Origin: Paracoccus sp. S-4012
GTDB lineage: Bacteria; Pseudomonadota; Alphaproteobacteria; Rhodobacterales; Rhodobacteraceae
Length of the DNA stretch: 49,846 nt
Reading direction: 5' to 3'
Assembly (NCBI RefSeq): GCF_009674885.1
Contig: NZ_WKKA01000018.1
Location: 1-49,846, forward strand
Position 1 is the first letter of the stretch. Each line of letters begins with the position of its first letter. The translations under genes and the position numbers were made by a program. The notes below the pieces were generated by a model. It was not told the origin of the DNA. It made no database searches and saw nothing but the letters and a program-made list of their open reading frames with translations. Of this stretch, positions 37,698 to 46,075 are shown in pieces.

Positions 37698-38003
37698 TCA
37701 GCGAGCCAGCACGTCCTGCCATTCCTCGTGGCGTTCGATCTGGGCCTTGGCGAAGGGGCAGAGGGGGATGACCGCGCGGCCCTCGGCGCGGGCATCCTCG
37801 ACGGCCCGCGCGACCAGCAGCTTGCCGGCCGAACGGCCCCGCATCGCGTCAGGAACATAGGTGTGGTCGATGATGATCGTGCTGTCTCCGGCACGCGAAT
37901 AGGTCAGCTCGGCCTCGGCGCCGTCCAGCCGCAGGACATAGCGCCCACGGCTCGGCTGTTCCTCGCGCTCGATGGTAGGGGCGTCGGGGCTGATGGATGG
38001 CAT
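37698..38003 (-). CDS. Small GNAT-like N-acetyltransferase (YjdJ type)
   Basis: A 101-residue protein of the short GNAT group (Gcn5-related, COG2388). It shows the Glu/Leu/Tyr strand AEAELTYSRAGDSTIIIDHTYVP, the acetyl-CoA loop MRGRSAGKLLVARAVEDARAEG, and the conserved tail VIPLCPFAKAQIERHEEWQDVL. Length is normal for the subgroup. The stop lies 3 bp from the stop of the convergent protease gene. Confidence 0.9.
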   Translation of the reverse strand: MPSISPDAPTIEREEQPSRGRYVLRLDGAEAELTYSRAGDSTIIIDHTYVPDAMRGRSAGKLLVARAVEDARAEGRAVIPLCPFAKAQIERHEEWQDVLAR

Positions 38004-38056
38004 GGTTCTCTCCGGTGGATGGCGCGGCCGCAATGGGCCGCGCCGGTCTGCATGGG

Positions 38057-39859
38057 TCAGTTGGCCGCGGGCTGCCCCGCCACCGGCTCGCCGCCGCCCT
38101 GGGCTCCGTCAGCAGGGGCATCCGTGGCGGCGGCGTCGGCCGCAGGCTCGTGGCTCGCGGCATCATGCGGGGGCTGGGCCGCATCGCCTCCTGGGGTTGC
38201 CTCGTTCCCGGTAGCCGCGCCGCTCCCGGCCTCGCCTTCCGCGGCCTGCGCGTCAGACGCCGGTTCGCCGCTGGCAGCAGCCTCCGCGGGCTGCGCCGCA
38301 TTGCCGCCTTCAGGTGACGTCGTCGCGGCGGCGGCGCCGCCCTTGGCCTCCGCCTCGGTGGCCTCGGCCTCCGACGCCGGTTGCTGCGCCGGCTGCGCCT
38401 CGCTCGCGGGCTGTGCTTCGGCCGCGGTGCCGCCATCGCGCGCGGTATAGACGAGGATTGCGCCGGCGTTCTCCAGCCCCGCCGCGCCCTCGCCTTCGGC
38501 ATTCTGCACCGCCCCCTGCGAGTCGGTGGCGATGTAGATCGTCCGCCCGTCATCCGCGATCTCCAGGTCGCGCAGGCGGTTCATGCCGAGGTAGTAGCGC
38601 GTGAAGTCACCCTCGGCCCCGGCCTTCGGATCGAAGGCGTAGATCGAGCCGTGCTTCAGCGCCGTCATCAGCAGCATGCCCTCAAGCTCCGGCACGCCGC
38701 CCTCGTAGAAGTCGATCGAGGACGGCCCGATGCTCGGGCGGCAGAAATAGCCGAAGTCCTCGCAGCCGGGGATCGGCTCGCTCACGGTGAACATGGTGGC
38801 GAGCGGCGGCTTGTAGTTCTCGGGCGCCTGCCACTCGGTCTCCTGCTGCTGCGGCACCACCTCGGGCGCGCCTTGCGAGGGGCCGATCCATTGCAGCGAC
38901 TCGCAGGGCTCGGAGGCCTCGGACCAGTTGGCATAGAGGTAGAAGTTGTCGTCCTGCTGCCCGGCCACATGCGGCCAGCCGTAGTTGCCGCCGGCCTCGA
39001 TTACGTTGATCTCGTCGTCCGTATCCGGCCCGTGCTCGTTCGAGTAGAGCGTCCCGTCCGGGCCGAAGTCGATCCCCTGCGGGTTGCGGTGGCCATAGCT
39101 GAAGATGTGGCTGCGGACGCCGTCGATCTCCGGGTTGTCCTCGGGAATCCCCCCGTCGAGGTTCATCCGCAGCACCTTGCCCTGATAGGCGAACCAGTCC
39201 TCGGCCTCGACCTGCTCGGCCGAGGGCAGCGTCTGCGACTCGATCGGATGGCACCAGTTCGCGAGCTGGTTGTGGCCCATGTCGCCGACCGTCAGATAGA
39301 TCAGCCCGTCGGGTCCGACCTGCATCCGGCCCGAGTTGTGATCGTTGTTGGCCGGAATCCCGGTCAGGATGTCGGTGGGGTTGGAGAGCCTGCCCGTCGC
39401 CGCGTCATAGTCGAGCCGCACGACCTTGTTGAAGAGGTCGTGATAGGGATCGGCCTCGTCCGGGCGCGTGGGGTCGGTGCGGGTCTCGTCCTCGTAGGTG
39501 ACATAGACGAAGACCTGATCGCTGCCATTGCCGAAGTCGGGATGGAAGGCGAAGCCCATGACGCCGGTCTGGGCGCCGCTGGTGATCTCGGGCAGGGCGA
39601 ACTCATAGGCGCTGATGACGCTGCCGTTCTCGGGGTTGACGCGGCTCAGGCGACCGGCGGTGCGCTCCGTCACCCAGAGCATGCCGTCCGGTCCGAGGCG
39701 GATCTCGAAGGGGTTGCCGAGGCCGGAGGCGAGGACCGCCTTCTCGAACGGGAACTCGGCATCGGTCACGTCCTGCGGCGATTGCTGGGCGTTCGCGGCG
39801 GACAGCATGGCCACCGCGCTCAGGGCCGTCGTGAGGCAGAGGGATTTCCACACACGCAT
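38057..39859 (-). CDS. Soluble PQQ-dependent glucose/sorbosone dehydrogenase with Ala-rich C-terminal tail
   Basis: A 600-residue exported protein: signal peptide (cleavage after ANA, residue 24), then a six-bladed propeller of the soluble glucose dehydrogenase B family. NNDHNSGRMQVGPDGLIYLTVGDMG carries the presumed catalytic His174; further matches are YQGKVLRMNLDGGIPEDNP, SYGHRNPQGIDFGPDG, EHGPDTDDEINVIEAGGNYGWP. It oxidises sugars in the periplasm using PQQ. About residues 480-600 are a low-complexity Ala/Glu/Gly/Pro/Ser tail not found in typical members. ATG 39859 has AGGAG 9 nt upstream; the upstream frame is antisense of the FMN reductase. Confidence 0.9.
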   Translation of the reverse strand: MRVWKSLCLTTALSAVAMLSAANAQQSPQDVTDAEFPFEKAVLASGLGNPFEIRLGPDGMLWVTERTAGRLSRVNPENGSVISAYEFALPEITSGAQTGVMGFAFHPDFGNGSDQVFVYVTYEDETRTDPTRPDEADPYHDLFNKVVRLDYDAATGRLSNPTDILTGIPANNDHNSGRMQVGPDGLIYLTVGDMGHNQLANWCHPIESQTLPSAEQVEAEDWFAYQGKVLRMNLDGGIPEDNPEIDGVRSHIFSYGHRNPQGIDFGPDGTLYSNEHGPDTDDEINVIEAGGNYGWPHVAGQQDDNFYLYANWSEASEPCESLQWIGPSQGAPEVVPQQQETEWQAPENYKPPLATMFTVSEPIPGCEDFGYFCRPSIGPSSIDFYEGGVPELEGMLLMTALKHGSIYAFDPKAGAEGDFTRYYLGMNRLRDLEIADDGRTIYIATDSQGAVQNAEGEGAAGLENAGAILVYTARDGGTAAEAQPASEAQPAQQPASEAEATEAEAKGGAAAATTSPEGGNAAQPAEAAASGEPASDAQAAEGEAGSGAATGNEATPGGDAAQPPHDAASHEPAADAAATDAPADGAQGGGEPVAGQPAAN

Positions 39860-40015
39860 GGCAGACGCTCCTGTCAGAGGGAAGGGAGCCCGCCGCCGGC
39901 GGGCGCGCGAATGCACGGCAAACGCATCCCGCGGCGGCGGCGTTCCCCGCGCGGCGCGGAACTTCGGCCGGGGCGCGCGGTTAGCCGTCTGGAACCCGGC
40001 ATCAGGAGCGAGATC

Positions 40016-40570
40016 ATGGCGGACAACAAGAATGTGGGCGTGCTGGTCGGCAGCCTCCGCAAGGACTCCTATGCGCTGAAGCTGGCCAAGGCGCTGATGC
40101 GCCTGGCGCCCTCCAGCCTGCAGATGACGCAGATCCAGATCGGCGACATGCCGCATTACAACGAGGATCTGGACACCGACAATCCGCCCGAGTCCTGGGC
40201 TCGTTTCCGCCGCGAGATGGGGGCGCAGGACGCGGTCCTGTTCGTCTCGCCCGAATACAACCGCTCGCTCCCCTCGGTGCTGAAGAACGCGATCGATGTG
40301 GGATCGCGCCCGTATGGCAGCAGCATCTGGGAGGGCAAGGCCGGGGCGGTCGCGACGCATTCGCCCTCGGGCATCGGCGGCGCGCTCTCCAACCACGCGA
40401 TCCGGCAGGCGACGGTGTTCCTCGGCCTGCCGCTGATGACGCAACCCGAGATGTATATCGGCGATTCCTACAATGTCTTCGACAAGGAGGGGAACATCGT
40501 CAAGGACGGCAGCGAGAAGTTCCTGTCGGACTGCATGGCCACCTTCGAGACCTGGCTGCAACGGTTCTGA
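40016..40570 (+). CDS. NADPH-dependent FMN reductase (flavodoxin-like)
   Basis: A 184-residue flavoprotein. The phosphate-binding loop is VGSLRKDSYALKLAKAL and the flavin-ring contact is SPEYNRSLPSVLKNAIDVGSR, both diagnostic of the ChrR/YieF/azoreductase group. It reduces FMN, quinones or chromate with NAD(P)H; substrate not determinable. Ribosome site AGGAGCGAG upstream of ATG 40016. It is the last core-genome gene before the mobile region. Confidence 0.92.
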   Translation: MADNKNVGVLVGSLRKDSYALKLAKALMRLAPSSLQMTQIQIGDMPHYNEDLDTDNPPESWARFRREMGAQDAVLFVSPEYNRSLPSVLKNAIDVGSRPYGSSIWEGKAGAVATHSPSGIGGALSNHAIRQATVFLGLPLMTQPEMYIGDSYNVFDKEGNIVKDGSEKFLSDCMATFETWLQRF

Positions 40571-40810
40571 GGCAAGCTGGCGGTCCGTTTTGGCATGCCT
40601 GTGTCGGCGGGGAGGCTTAACTGGCATCGCTAACTGGCCAGCTCGGCGATGAAAGAACCAGAAATAGCCGGGTCTAGCCCCCCTTCCAGATCGCGTTTGT
40701 GGTTGGAACTGCGGTCACTGCGCCATCAGCGCCGCCGACGGACCACCAGCCTCCGCGACCCCGGACGAAGACGTCTTCCCAGCCCCCCTTTGCCGCCCAG
40801 CGAACGAAGC
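40571..40810 (-). pseudogene. IS5/IS427-type transposase relic, downstream part
   Basis: On the reverse strand from 40810 the translation continues the N-terminal piece found at 42135-42327: RFVRWAAKGGWEDVF then a degenerate segment. When the IS256-type element and one copy of its target duplication (AACGAAGC at 40803-40810 and 42127-42134) are removed, the two pieces join in register through the conserved N-RFVRWA motif of IS427-group transposases. Recognisable homology fades by about 40700; 40571-40700 holds nothing else I can name. Confidence 0.65.
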
Positions 40811-42126
40811 GGTAGCGTCCAAGCTCGTGGTGTGATTTCGGGGAGCGACGTGGGTGGACTTTGCGGTGGAGATTTCGCTGCCGGTTTCGCCCTGCGTCGG
40901 GTGGTCACCGGGCCTGTCGGGAAGGTGCAGTTGATCGACTTCAACCTGACCGAAAGGGAAACCCCGTTGACCAACGACAGACTACCGCTGGCCGAGCTTG
41001 CCGCGAAGAGCGGCGATACCGATTTCCTGCGCCTCATTGCCGAGAACGTGCTGCAGCTGATCATGGAGGCGGACGTCGACGGGCTGATCGGCGCTGGCCG
41101 CTACGAGCGCGAGCCCCGCCAGACCTGGCGCAACGGCTACCGCGAGCGCTCGCTCGACACCCGACTTGGCACGCTGAACCTGAAGATCCCGAAGATGCGC
41201 TCCGGGGCCACTTCCCCGGCTTCCTGGAGCCGCGGAAGACGGTGGAGAAGGCGCTGGTGGCCGTCATCCAGGAAGCCTGGATCAACGGCGTCTCGACGCG
41301 CAAGGTCGATGAACTGGTGCAGGCCATGGGCCTGACCGGCATCTCGAAATCGTCGGTGTCCAAGCTGTGCAAGGACATCGATGACCGGGTGAACGCCTTC
41401 CTCAAGCGCCCGCTCGCCGGCGACTGGCCCTATCTGTGGCTCGACGCCACCTACCTGAAGGTGCGCGAGGGCGGGCGCATCGTCTCGGTGGCGGCCATAA
41501 TCGCAGTGGCCGTCAACACGGACGGAAAGCGCGAGATCGTCGGCCTGCACATCGGCCCTTCCGAGGCCGAGCCGTTCTGGACGAGTTTCCTGCGCAATCT
41601 GGTGCGTCGTGGGCTGACCGGCGTGAAGCTTGTCATCTGCCGATGCGCACGAAGGGCTGAAGGCCGCCATCACCCGCGTGCTCGGCGCGTCATGGCAGAG
41701 ATGCCGGGTTCACGCCAGGCGCAACGCGCTCGCCTACGTTCCCAAGGGCCAGCACACGATGGTCGCGGCCGCGATCCGGCAGGCCTTCGACCAGCGCGAT
41801 CACGACAATGCGGTGCAGACCTGGCGGCATGTCGCCGACCAACTCCGCGCCAGATGGCCGAAGCTGGGAGCGTTCATGGACGACGCCGAAGCCGATGTGG
41901 GCGGCATCTTCCCGAACGAGGAGAGCATCGTCCGCCTCATCGGCGCTGTCCTGCTCAAAGCCAGCGACGAGTGGCAGCGTCAGCACCGATACATGCAGGT
42001 CGAGGCCATGGCCGATTCGATCCCGCCAGCAACCGAGGAGGAAAAGCCGCTTCAGATTACACCGAAGGCCGCCTGACCAGGACGGCCCGGAACCACAACC
42101 GAAATTACACCACGTTGGGCGCGACC
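40811..42126 (+). mobile_element. IS256-family element with intact ends and 8-bp target duplication
   Basis: Terminal inverted repeats: GGTAGCGTCCAAGCTCGTGG on the left (40811-40841 overall) against GGTCGCGCCCAACGTGGTGT at the right end read inward (42126-42099). They match at nearly all positions once a 3-nt gap is allowed, and both end ATTTCGG. Flanking 8-bp direct repeats AACGAAGC lie at 40803-40810 and 42127-42134, the duplication length usual for IS256. Length 1316 bp. The transposase inside is broken. Confidence 0.85.
40967..42076 (+). pseudogene. IS256-family (Mutator-type) transposase, two frameshifts and a deletion
   Basis: Begins near TTG 40967 ([20 protein letters not shown]). N-terminal part in one frame to about 41205 ([23 protein letters not shown]); middle part in a second frame to about 41640 ([21 protein letters not shown], the DDE Asp in LWLDATYLK); then back in the first frame to 42076 ([16 protein letters not shown] with the second Asp). 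The shifts compensate (one base lost, one gained). In addition, FMDDAEADV joins directly to [13 protein letters not shown], so the roughly 35-residue segment that normally carries the catalytic Glu (N-E-RRT before VGIFPNE) is missing. Not functional. Confidence 0.85.
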
Positions 42127-42327
42127 AACGAAGCGGTTGTGAGACAGGTCTTGTGCGGCCCGTAGCAGGGCGGCGCGTTCTTCCAGCGGCAACGCTCTCA
42201 GGACGTGAACGATCCCGCTGATCACCCGCCTGTCGTCCACTCGCGGAACACCACGCGTGTCTCGTGGCAGCAGCGGCGCCAGCCGAGACATCTGCTCTTC
42301 GGTGAACGAGGAAGCGCCGTCGGACAT
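42127..42327 (-). pseudogene. IS5/IS427-type transposase relic, N-terminal part
   Basis: Starts at ATG 42327 with an N-terminus typical of IS427-group transposases (FTEEQMSRLAPLLP, RGVPRVDDRRVISGIVHVLR). The next segment, which should read RWxDAPxxYGPHKTLYNRFVRW, is shifted: the second frame gives [12 protein letters not shown]. The first frame resumes at HNRFV. Interrupted at RFV by the IS256-type insertion. Confidence 0.75.
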
Positions 42328-42421
42328 GCAAGCTCCTCCTTGAGAAGCTTGAATCAGAACCGGCTCGCCAACGGAATCCCCTTATGGGCCCCGAGCCTGG
42401 GACGGCCTGACTTGCGACGCG

Positions 42422-43164
42422 GTGAAAGGTTCGACCTGCCGCCTCTACGCGAAAGACCGCGCGAAGGCTCGCACCGTGACAACCATCACCAAAACAGGGA
42501 AGCGCATGACGCGCGAGCTTTCGGCCGGGCGTGCGACGGTTCGCCGCGGACTCGGCGTCCTGCAAGCCGCGCTCAACCACGCCCATGCCCAAGGGCTGGT
42601 GATCCATCCTATCGCCGTCACCTTGCCTCAGGCTGGAGCGCCCCGCGAGCGTTGGCTTACGTGGTCCGAAGTCGCCCGGCTGATCCGTCACCCCGAGCCG
42701 CCCGTGCGGCGGTTCATCGTCCTGTCGATCTACACCGGCCGCCGAGCCTCCACGATCTTGGACCTGATCTGGCCGCGTGTCGATCTGAAGGCGGGGCTGA
42801 TCCGCTTCCGGGCCGAGGAGCAGGCCGAACAAGCGGCGGGCGGCATCAGCATCCCGCGCCAGTAGAAGGGCCACTGCATCGCTGGTCGCGACGGCGCGGC
42901 ACTCACGTCATCATGTTCCGGGGCAAGCCTGTTGCCAGCGTCAAGATCGGCATCGCCAAGGCGGCGTCCCGCGCCGGCATCGAGAGCGTCACCCCTCACG
43001 TCCTGAAGCAGACGGCGATCACTTGGGCGATCAAGGATGGCCTGCACGTCGAGGATGCCGCCGAATACTTCGACACGTCCCCCGAAACCATCCCGCAAAC
43101 ACTACTGCACCACAGCCCGCACCATCAGGAGAGCGCAGTGGAGATCATCGAAAGGAGGAAATAA
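42422..43164 (+). pseudogene. Degenerate tyrosine recombinase (phage/island integrase)
   Basis: The N-terminal part (42422-42865) has a core-binding-like domain (GRATVRRGLGVLQAALNHAHAQGL) and the first catalytic Arg (LSIYTGRRAS). A frameshift near 42865 moves the rest to another frame (MFRGKPVASVKIGIAKAAS ... TPHVLKQTAITWAI ... LLHHSPHHQES, to 43164). Compared with the consensus HxLRH...Y, the second Arg is Lys, the following His is Gln, and the nucleophilic Tyr position (normally before GHHSP) is Leu. It is inactive. It ends 48 bp from the tRNA-end repeat. Confidence 0.85.
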
Positions 43165-43212
43165 CCTGTGCAGATAACTGTGCGCGATGAGGCCGCAGTG
43201 ACTGCTAAGTCA

Positions 43213-43235
43213 TGGTGCTGCGGGAGAGGATTGAA
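43213..43235 (-). repeat. 23-bp tRNA 3'-end copy, probable attachment-site relic
   Basis: Reverse complement reads TTCAATC (T-loop), CTCTC (T-stem), CCGCAGC (acceptor), A (discriminator), CCA: exactly the last 23 nt of a tRNA. The preceding reverse-strand bases (AT-rich, up to about 43265) are not a tRNA 5' half. A 3'-end duplication starting at the T-loop next to an integrase is the classic att site of an integrated element. It differs from the tRNA-Gly at 10795; from memory it fits a tRNA-Thr, but that is unverified. Confidence 0.7.
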
Positions 43236-43319
43236 AAATCAATCGATCTATAAAAAACAATGTGTTGCGTGAGTTTCTGGCACGCTGGAAGGGAACGATT
43301 CTGGCACGGTGACGTAGCG

Positions 43320-43955
43320 TTACACGGGGGTCGCGACCAGCCGCAAAGCGCCGTCAGGCAGTGTCTGCTGTAGCTGACGGGCCTCCGCCCAGGGCGCTGT
43401 CAACCACGTCTCCCACTCGGCCGGCGCCGTCAGGATCACCGGCATCGCCTTGGGATGGATCGCCGCCACCTCTGCGTTCGGCGCGGTCGTTAGGAAGGCA
43501 AACAGGTCGTCGATCGTCACGCCGTCCTTCACCTTGCGGAGCGATCGCCAGCCGCGCGTCTCGACGCCAGCGAAGAACATTTGGCTATCGTCCGCGGCCG
43601 CGAACCAGACATTGCAAAGGCCCTTGCCCCGCGGCTCGGCAAACGACGTAATCGGCACCAGGCAGCGATGCTCCGGCCCCAGCCATCGCCGCCAGTGCGG
43701 CGAGCCGGTGTTGCGGATGTTGGTCACGCCGGGATCGCGCTCGGTCCTCATGTGCATGGGCGGCGTCGGCATGCCCCACCGCGCCCGGACCAGCTCCAGG
43801 CCATCGCCCTCGGGCGTGTGGCGAACGATGGGGGCGAGCTGATCGGGATAGATTTCGCCCGGCTGCAGGTTCCCCGCGCGATCCTGCCAGCCCAGGTGCA
43901 GGAAAAGCTGGCGCATGGCCTCCTGCGTCGTGGTGTTGCTGTAGAGATTGCACAC
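43320..43955 (-). CDS. SRAP domain protein (YedK/HMCES family)
   Basis: A 211-residue SOS response-associated protein that in the family crosslinks abasic sites in single-stranded DNA. GTG 43955 is chosen so that the essential Cys is residue 2 (fMet-CNLYSNTT), which Met removal exposes. Other active-site positions are present: Asn in TNIRNTG (N79), Glu in TSFAEPRGKG (E107; usually GFYEW) and His in AAIHPKAMPVIL (H167). The open frame continues upstream to 44168, but a longer N-terminus would bury the Cys. It is paralogous to the 3' fragment at 478-741. Confidence 0.85.
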   Translation of the reverse strand: MCNLYSNTTTQEAMRQLFLHLGWQDRAGNLQPGEIYPDQLAPIVRHTPEGDGLELVRARWGMPTPPMHMRTERDPGVTNIRNTGSPHWRRWLGPEHRCLVPITSFAEPRGKGLCNVWFAAADDSQMFFAGVETRGWRSLRKVKDGVTIDDLFAFLTTAPNAEVAAIHPKAMPVILTAPAEWETWLTAPWAEARQLQQTLPDGALRLVATPV

Positions 43956-44185
43956 GGGCTGGAACTCCTCACGGCGGCCGAAGGGCAGGTGCGGCGAGCT
44001 ATACCAAGCCGCAGTGGTGCCGTCTGCCAGCTCGAGCCAGGGATGCGCCTGCAGGAACGCGTGAGCGTCGCCGGGATCTCGAAAATAGATCGCGACCGTA
44101 TCGGGGCGAGGACTGGCCGGTCGCCGTGGATCGCGTGTTCTGTCCGCCCGACCTCCCGATCTAGCCACTCATGGAGCGGCCTCAT
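43956..44185 (-). pseudogene. Possible small gene upstream of SRAP, frameshifted
   Basis: From ATG 44185 one frame reads MRPLHEWLDREVGRTEHAIHG, then protein-like sequence continues in another frame (TVAIYFRDPGDAHAFLQAHP and WLELADGTTAAWYSSPHLPF), which runs without a stop into the SRAP frame. The two pieces look like one small protein broken by a single indel near 44110. I do not recognise the family, and the reading is tentative. Confidence 0.35.
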
Positions 44186-44230
44186 CCTCGCACCGAAGCC
44201 GATAGCCGGCACGACCACGAGCATCCGCAC

Positions 44231-45071
44231 TGGAAGGCTCGATCATCTATCATCTTCTGCGGGGTCGACCGGCGAGTCACGGCCGGAACATAGGAAGAAC
44301 ATTGGCCGCGGAGCAAGGCTCCAGCCGTTCGGCGGCAGCAACCCTCTACGCGGCGTGTCGAGCGTCTGGCCGGCGCCTCAGGTCTCGTCATCGGGGCAGG
44401 TTATGGGGAGAGCGCCAGCAGTGCGTGGCCCGGAGGACCACAGCCAGAAGTGGATGTCGGCTGCGGAGAGTTGGCGCCGCCGCTAGAAGCGTTGCTTGCC
44501 TGTGCCGTCCTCGTTTCGAGCAGCCGTGGTGACCGACACCGACAAGGTCCGGCCATGCCTTAAAAAACCAGAAAACACGTCCGCAATGGGGCGTATCAGG
44601 GCAAATCACTTTCGGCCGAGAGGGAAGGATCTTGATAACATGGTTTCCGCTGATTGGGGGGCTGGGCTCTCCAGGGCCCCGATGTCTCATTATCGGGTCA
44701 CCCGAGGGAAGCTATCAGAGCAAAATGACCCATTATATAGAGACTTGCCCCGTTCGAGCACGGCTGGAGGCGTGGCATGGGGCATCAGATGGGCTACGAT
44801 CCCAACTACGCTTCCCTTTCGGGCGTCTGTGCGGTCGCGAATACGGACGTTCCGTCCGCGGGGAGGTTGTGGCGCCAGAAGGCACCTCCATCGACGCGCG
44901 CGGGATCTTCTAGGACTTCGACGTAGCCGAATGAGCCGTCGCCCGTGGCAGCTGGTCGGTCGACTTAAGCGCCATGGCTGGGCGGGACCTGCGGGAGGTC
45001 AGCCATTCCTGCTGCTTGCCGGGCGCGGCATGAGCTGCGCGACCCACCTCCATTCCCAATTTCTCGAATAG
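44231..45071. other. Accessory stretch without recognisable genes
   Basis: Base composition is lower in GC and more irregular than the core genome, with AT-richer islands around 44560-44760. Short open frames exist on both strands, but none shows family motifs, a ribosome site and codon bias together. It appears to be degraded DNA between the SRAP gene and the ilvA relic. Confidence 0.45.
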
Positions 45072-45559
45072 ACCGAGCACGCCATCCGCGTCCCGAGGGT
45101 CCCCGAGCACCAGATCGAGAACGCGATTGCCTGCCCCGCCGAAGAGGCGAAGGTGGTGGCCGAGGGCGCGGGCGCCGCCGGCATTGCGGCGCTGCTGACC
45201 TACCCCGAGCTCTTCCGCGGCCAGCGCGTCGGCGGGCCGATCTGCGGCGCCGACATCGACAACCGGGCCCTCGCCTCGGTCCTCCAGCGCGTGATGTTCC
45301 GCGACGGGCGCCTGATGCGCCTCGCGCTCAACATTCCCGACCGCCCCGGCGTGCTCGCCGACATAGCCGGCCGGATCGGCGCGGTCGCGGCGAACATCAT
45401 CGAGGTCTCCCACCATCGTCTCCTCACCTCGCCCAGCGTCCAGGCCGCCCGCCGAGAGGTGATGTTCGAGGCGCGCGACGCCACCACAGCGAGGATGTCG
45501 TCGCCGCTCTCCAAAACCATTACGCAGTGACCCTCTATAGCGTCATCCGCCAGCAATAA
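45072..45559 (+). pseudogene. ilvA: 3' relic of threonine ammonia-lyase with ACT domain
   Basis: From 45072 the forward frame reads a threonine dehydratase C-terminal end: EEAKVVAEGAGAAGIAALL, VGGPICGADIDNRALASVL, then an ACT-like domain RLALNIPDRPGVLADIAGRIG and NIIEVSHHRLLTSPS. A stop lies just upstream (45069-45071) and the PLP-binding N-terminal two-thirds is absent. Near 45485 the match moves to another frame (SEDVVAALQNHYAVTLYSV, ending TAA 45559). Truncated and frameshifted, hence dead. Confidence 0.8.
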
Positions 45560-46075
45560 GGTTGAGTGGAAACATAAGCGCACTGAGCCTCGTCAGTTTC
45601 TCAGGAAGCGTAGGCCACCTGCCCGCGGTGCCACCGAGCGGATGATCTTCGACCACGGCGGCTGGTTCGACCGTAATGCGGCCGTCGGCTGCAATGCTCG
45701 CCGCGCTTGCTTGCACGATACGGTGTGACCTCGTCGCCGCGTCAATCGGCCCATGGCCGACGGTCGTCCCGAGCGTGGCCTCGCAGTGCGACTTTCCCGA
45801 AGCCGACCTTCGTGTTCCCTGCAGCACTGTCCGGCAGCAACGCGGAGAGAGCGATTACTCGTCCAACGCCCATCCGGAGTCAACTAAGGCAGCTACTCCT
45901 CGTTTCGCTCATGGGGAAAGAGAGTGGCAGTGGCCGGCTCGTTCGCACCCAAGAGTGTCCGGTGGCGTTGACTGGGAGCCGACCAGTGACGAGGCGGTCT
46001 ATGGTGCGTCCGGGTGCGCTGCAGAAGCCGCTCATCAGGCCACGGGCGCGGTCGTATTCCGCGGGTTTGCGCAGC
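45560..46075. other. Gene-free accessory stretch
   Basis: Several overlapping frames are open on both strands (45543-45827 reverse, 45707-46498 forward), but their translations are Arg/Ser/Pro-rich and lack motifs. The forward frame overlaps the NTF2-like gene on the other strand. I see nothing I can name. Confidence 0.4.

Noticed and set aside
38381..40015. Long forward open frame upstream of the FMN reductase
   Set aside because: It is antisense to the PQQ dehydrogenase; the flavodoxin-type protein and a good ribosome site begin at 40016.
39860..40627. N-terminal extension of the PQQ dehydrogenase frame
   Set aside because: It would be antisense to the FMN reductase; a signal peptide and ribosome site start exactly at 39859.
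41190..41650. Programmed ribosomal frameshifting in the IS256-type transposase
   Set aside because: IS256-family elements are not known to need it, the shifts are at non-slippery sequences, and the Glu segment is deleted, so decay is simpler.
43956..44168. Treating the in-frame extension as part of the SRAP protein
   Set aside because: SRAP activity needs Cys at position 2; an extension would bury it, and a GTG directly precedes the Cys codon.
45543..45883. Reverse-strand open frames after the ilvA relic
   Set aside because: Three overlapping frames are open but none has a ribosome site or family motif.
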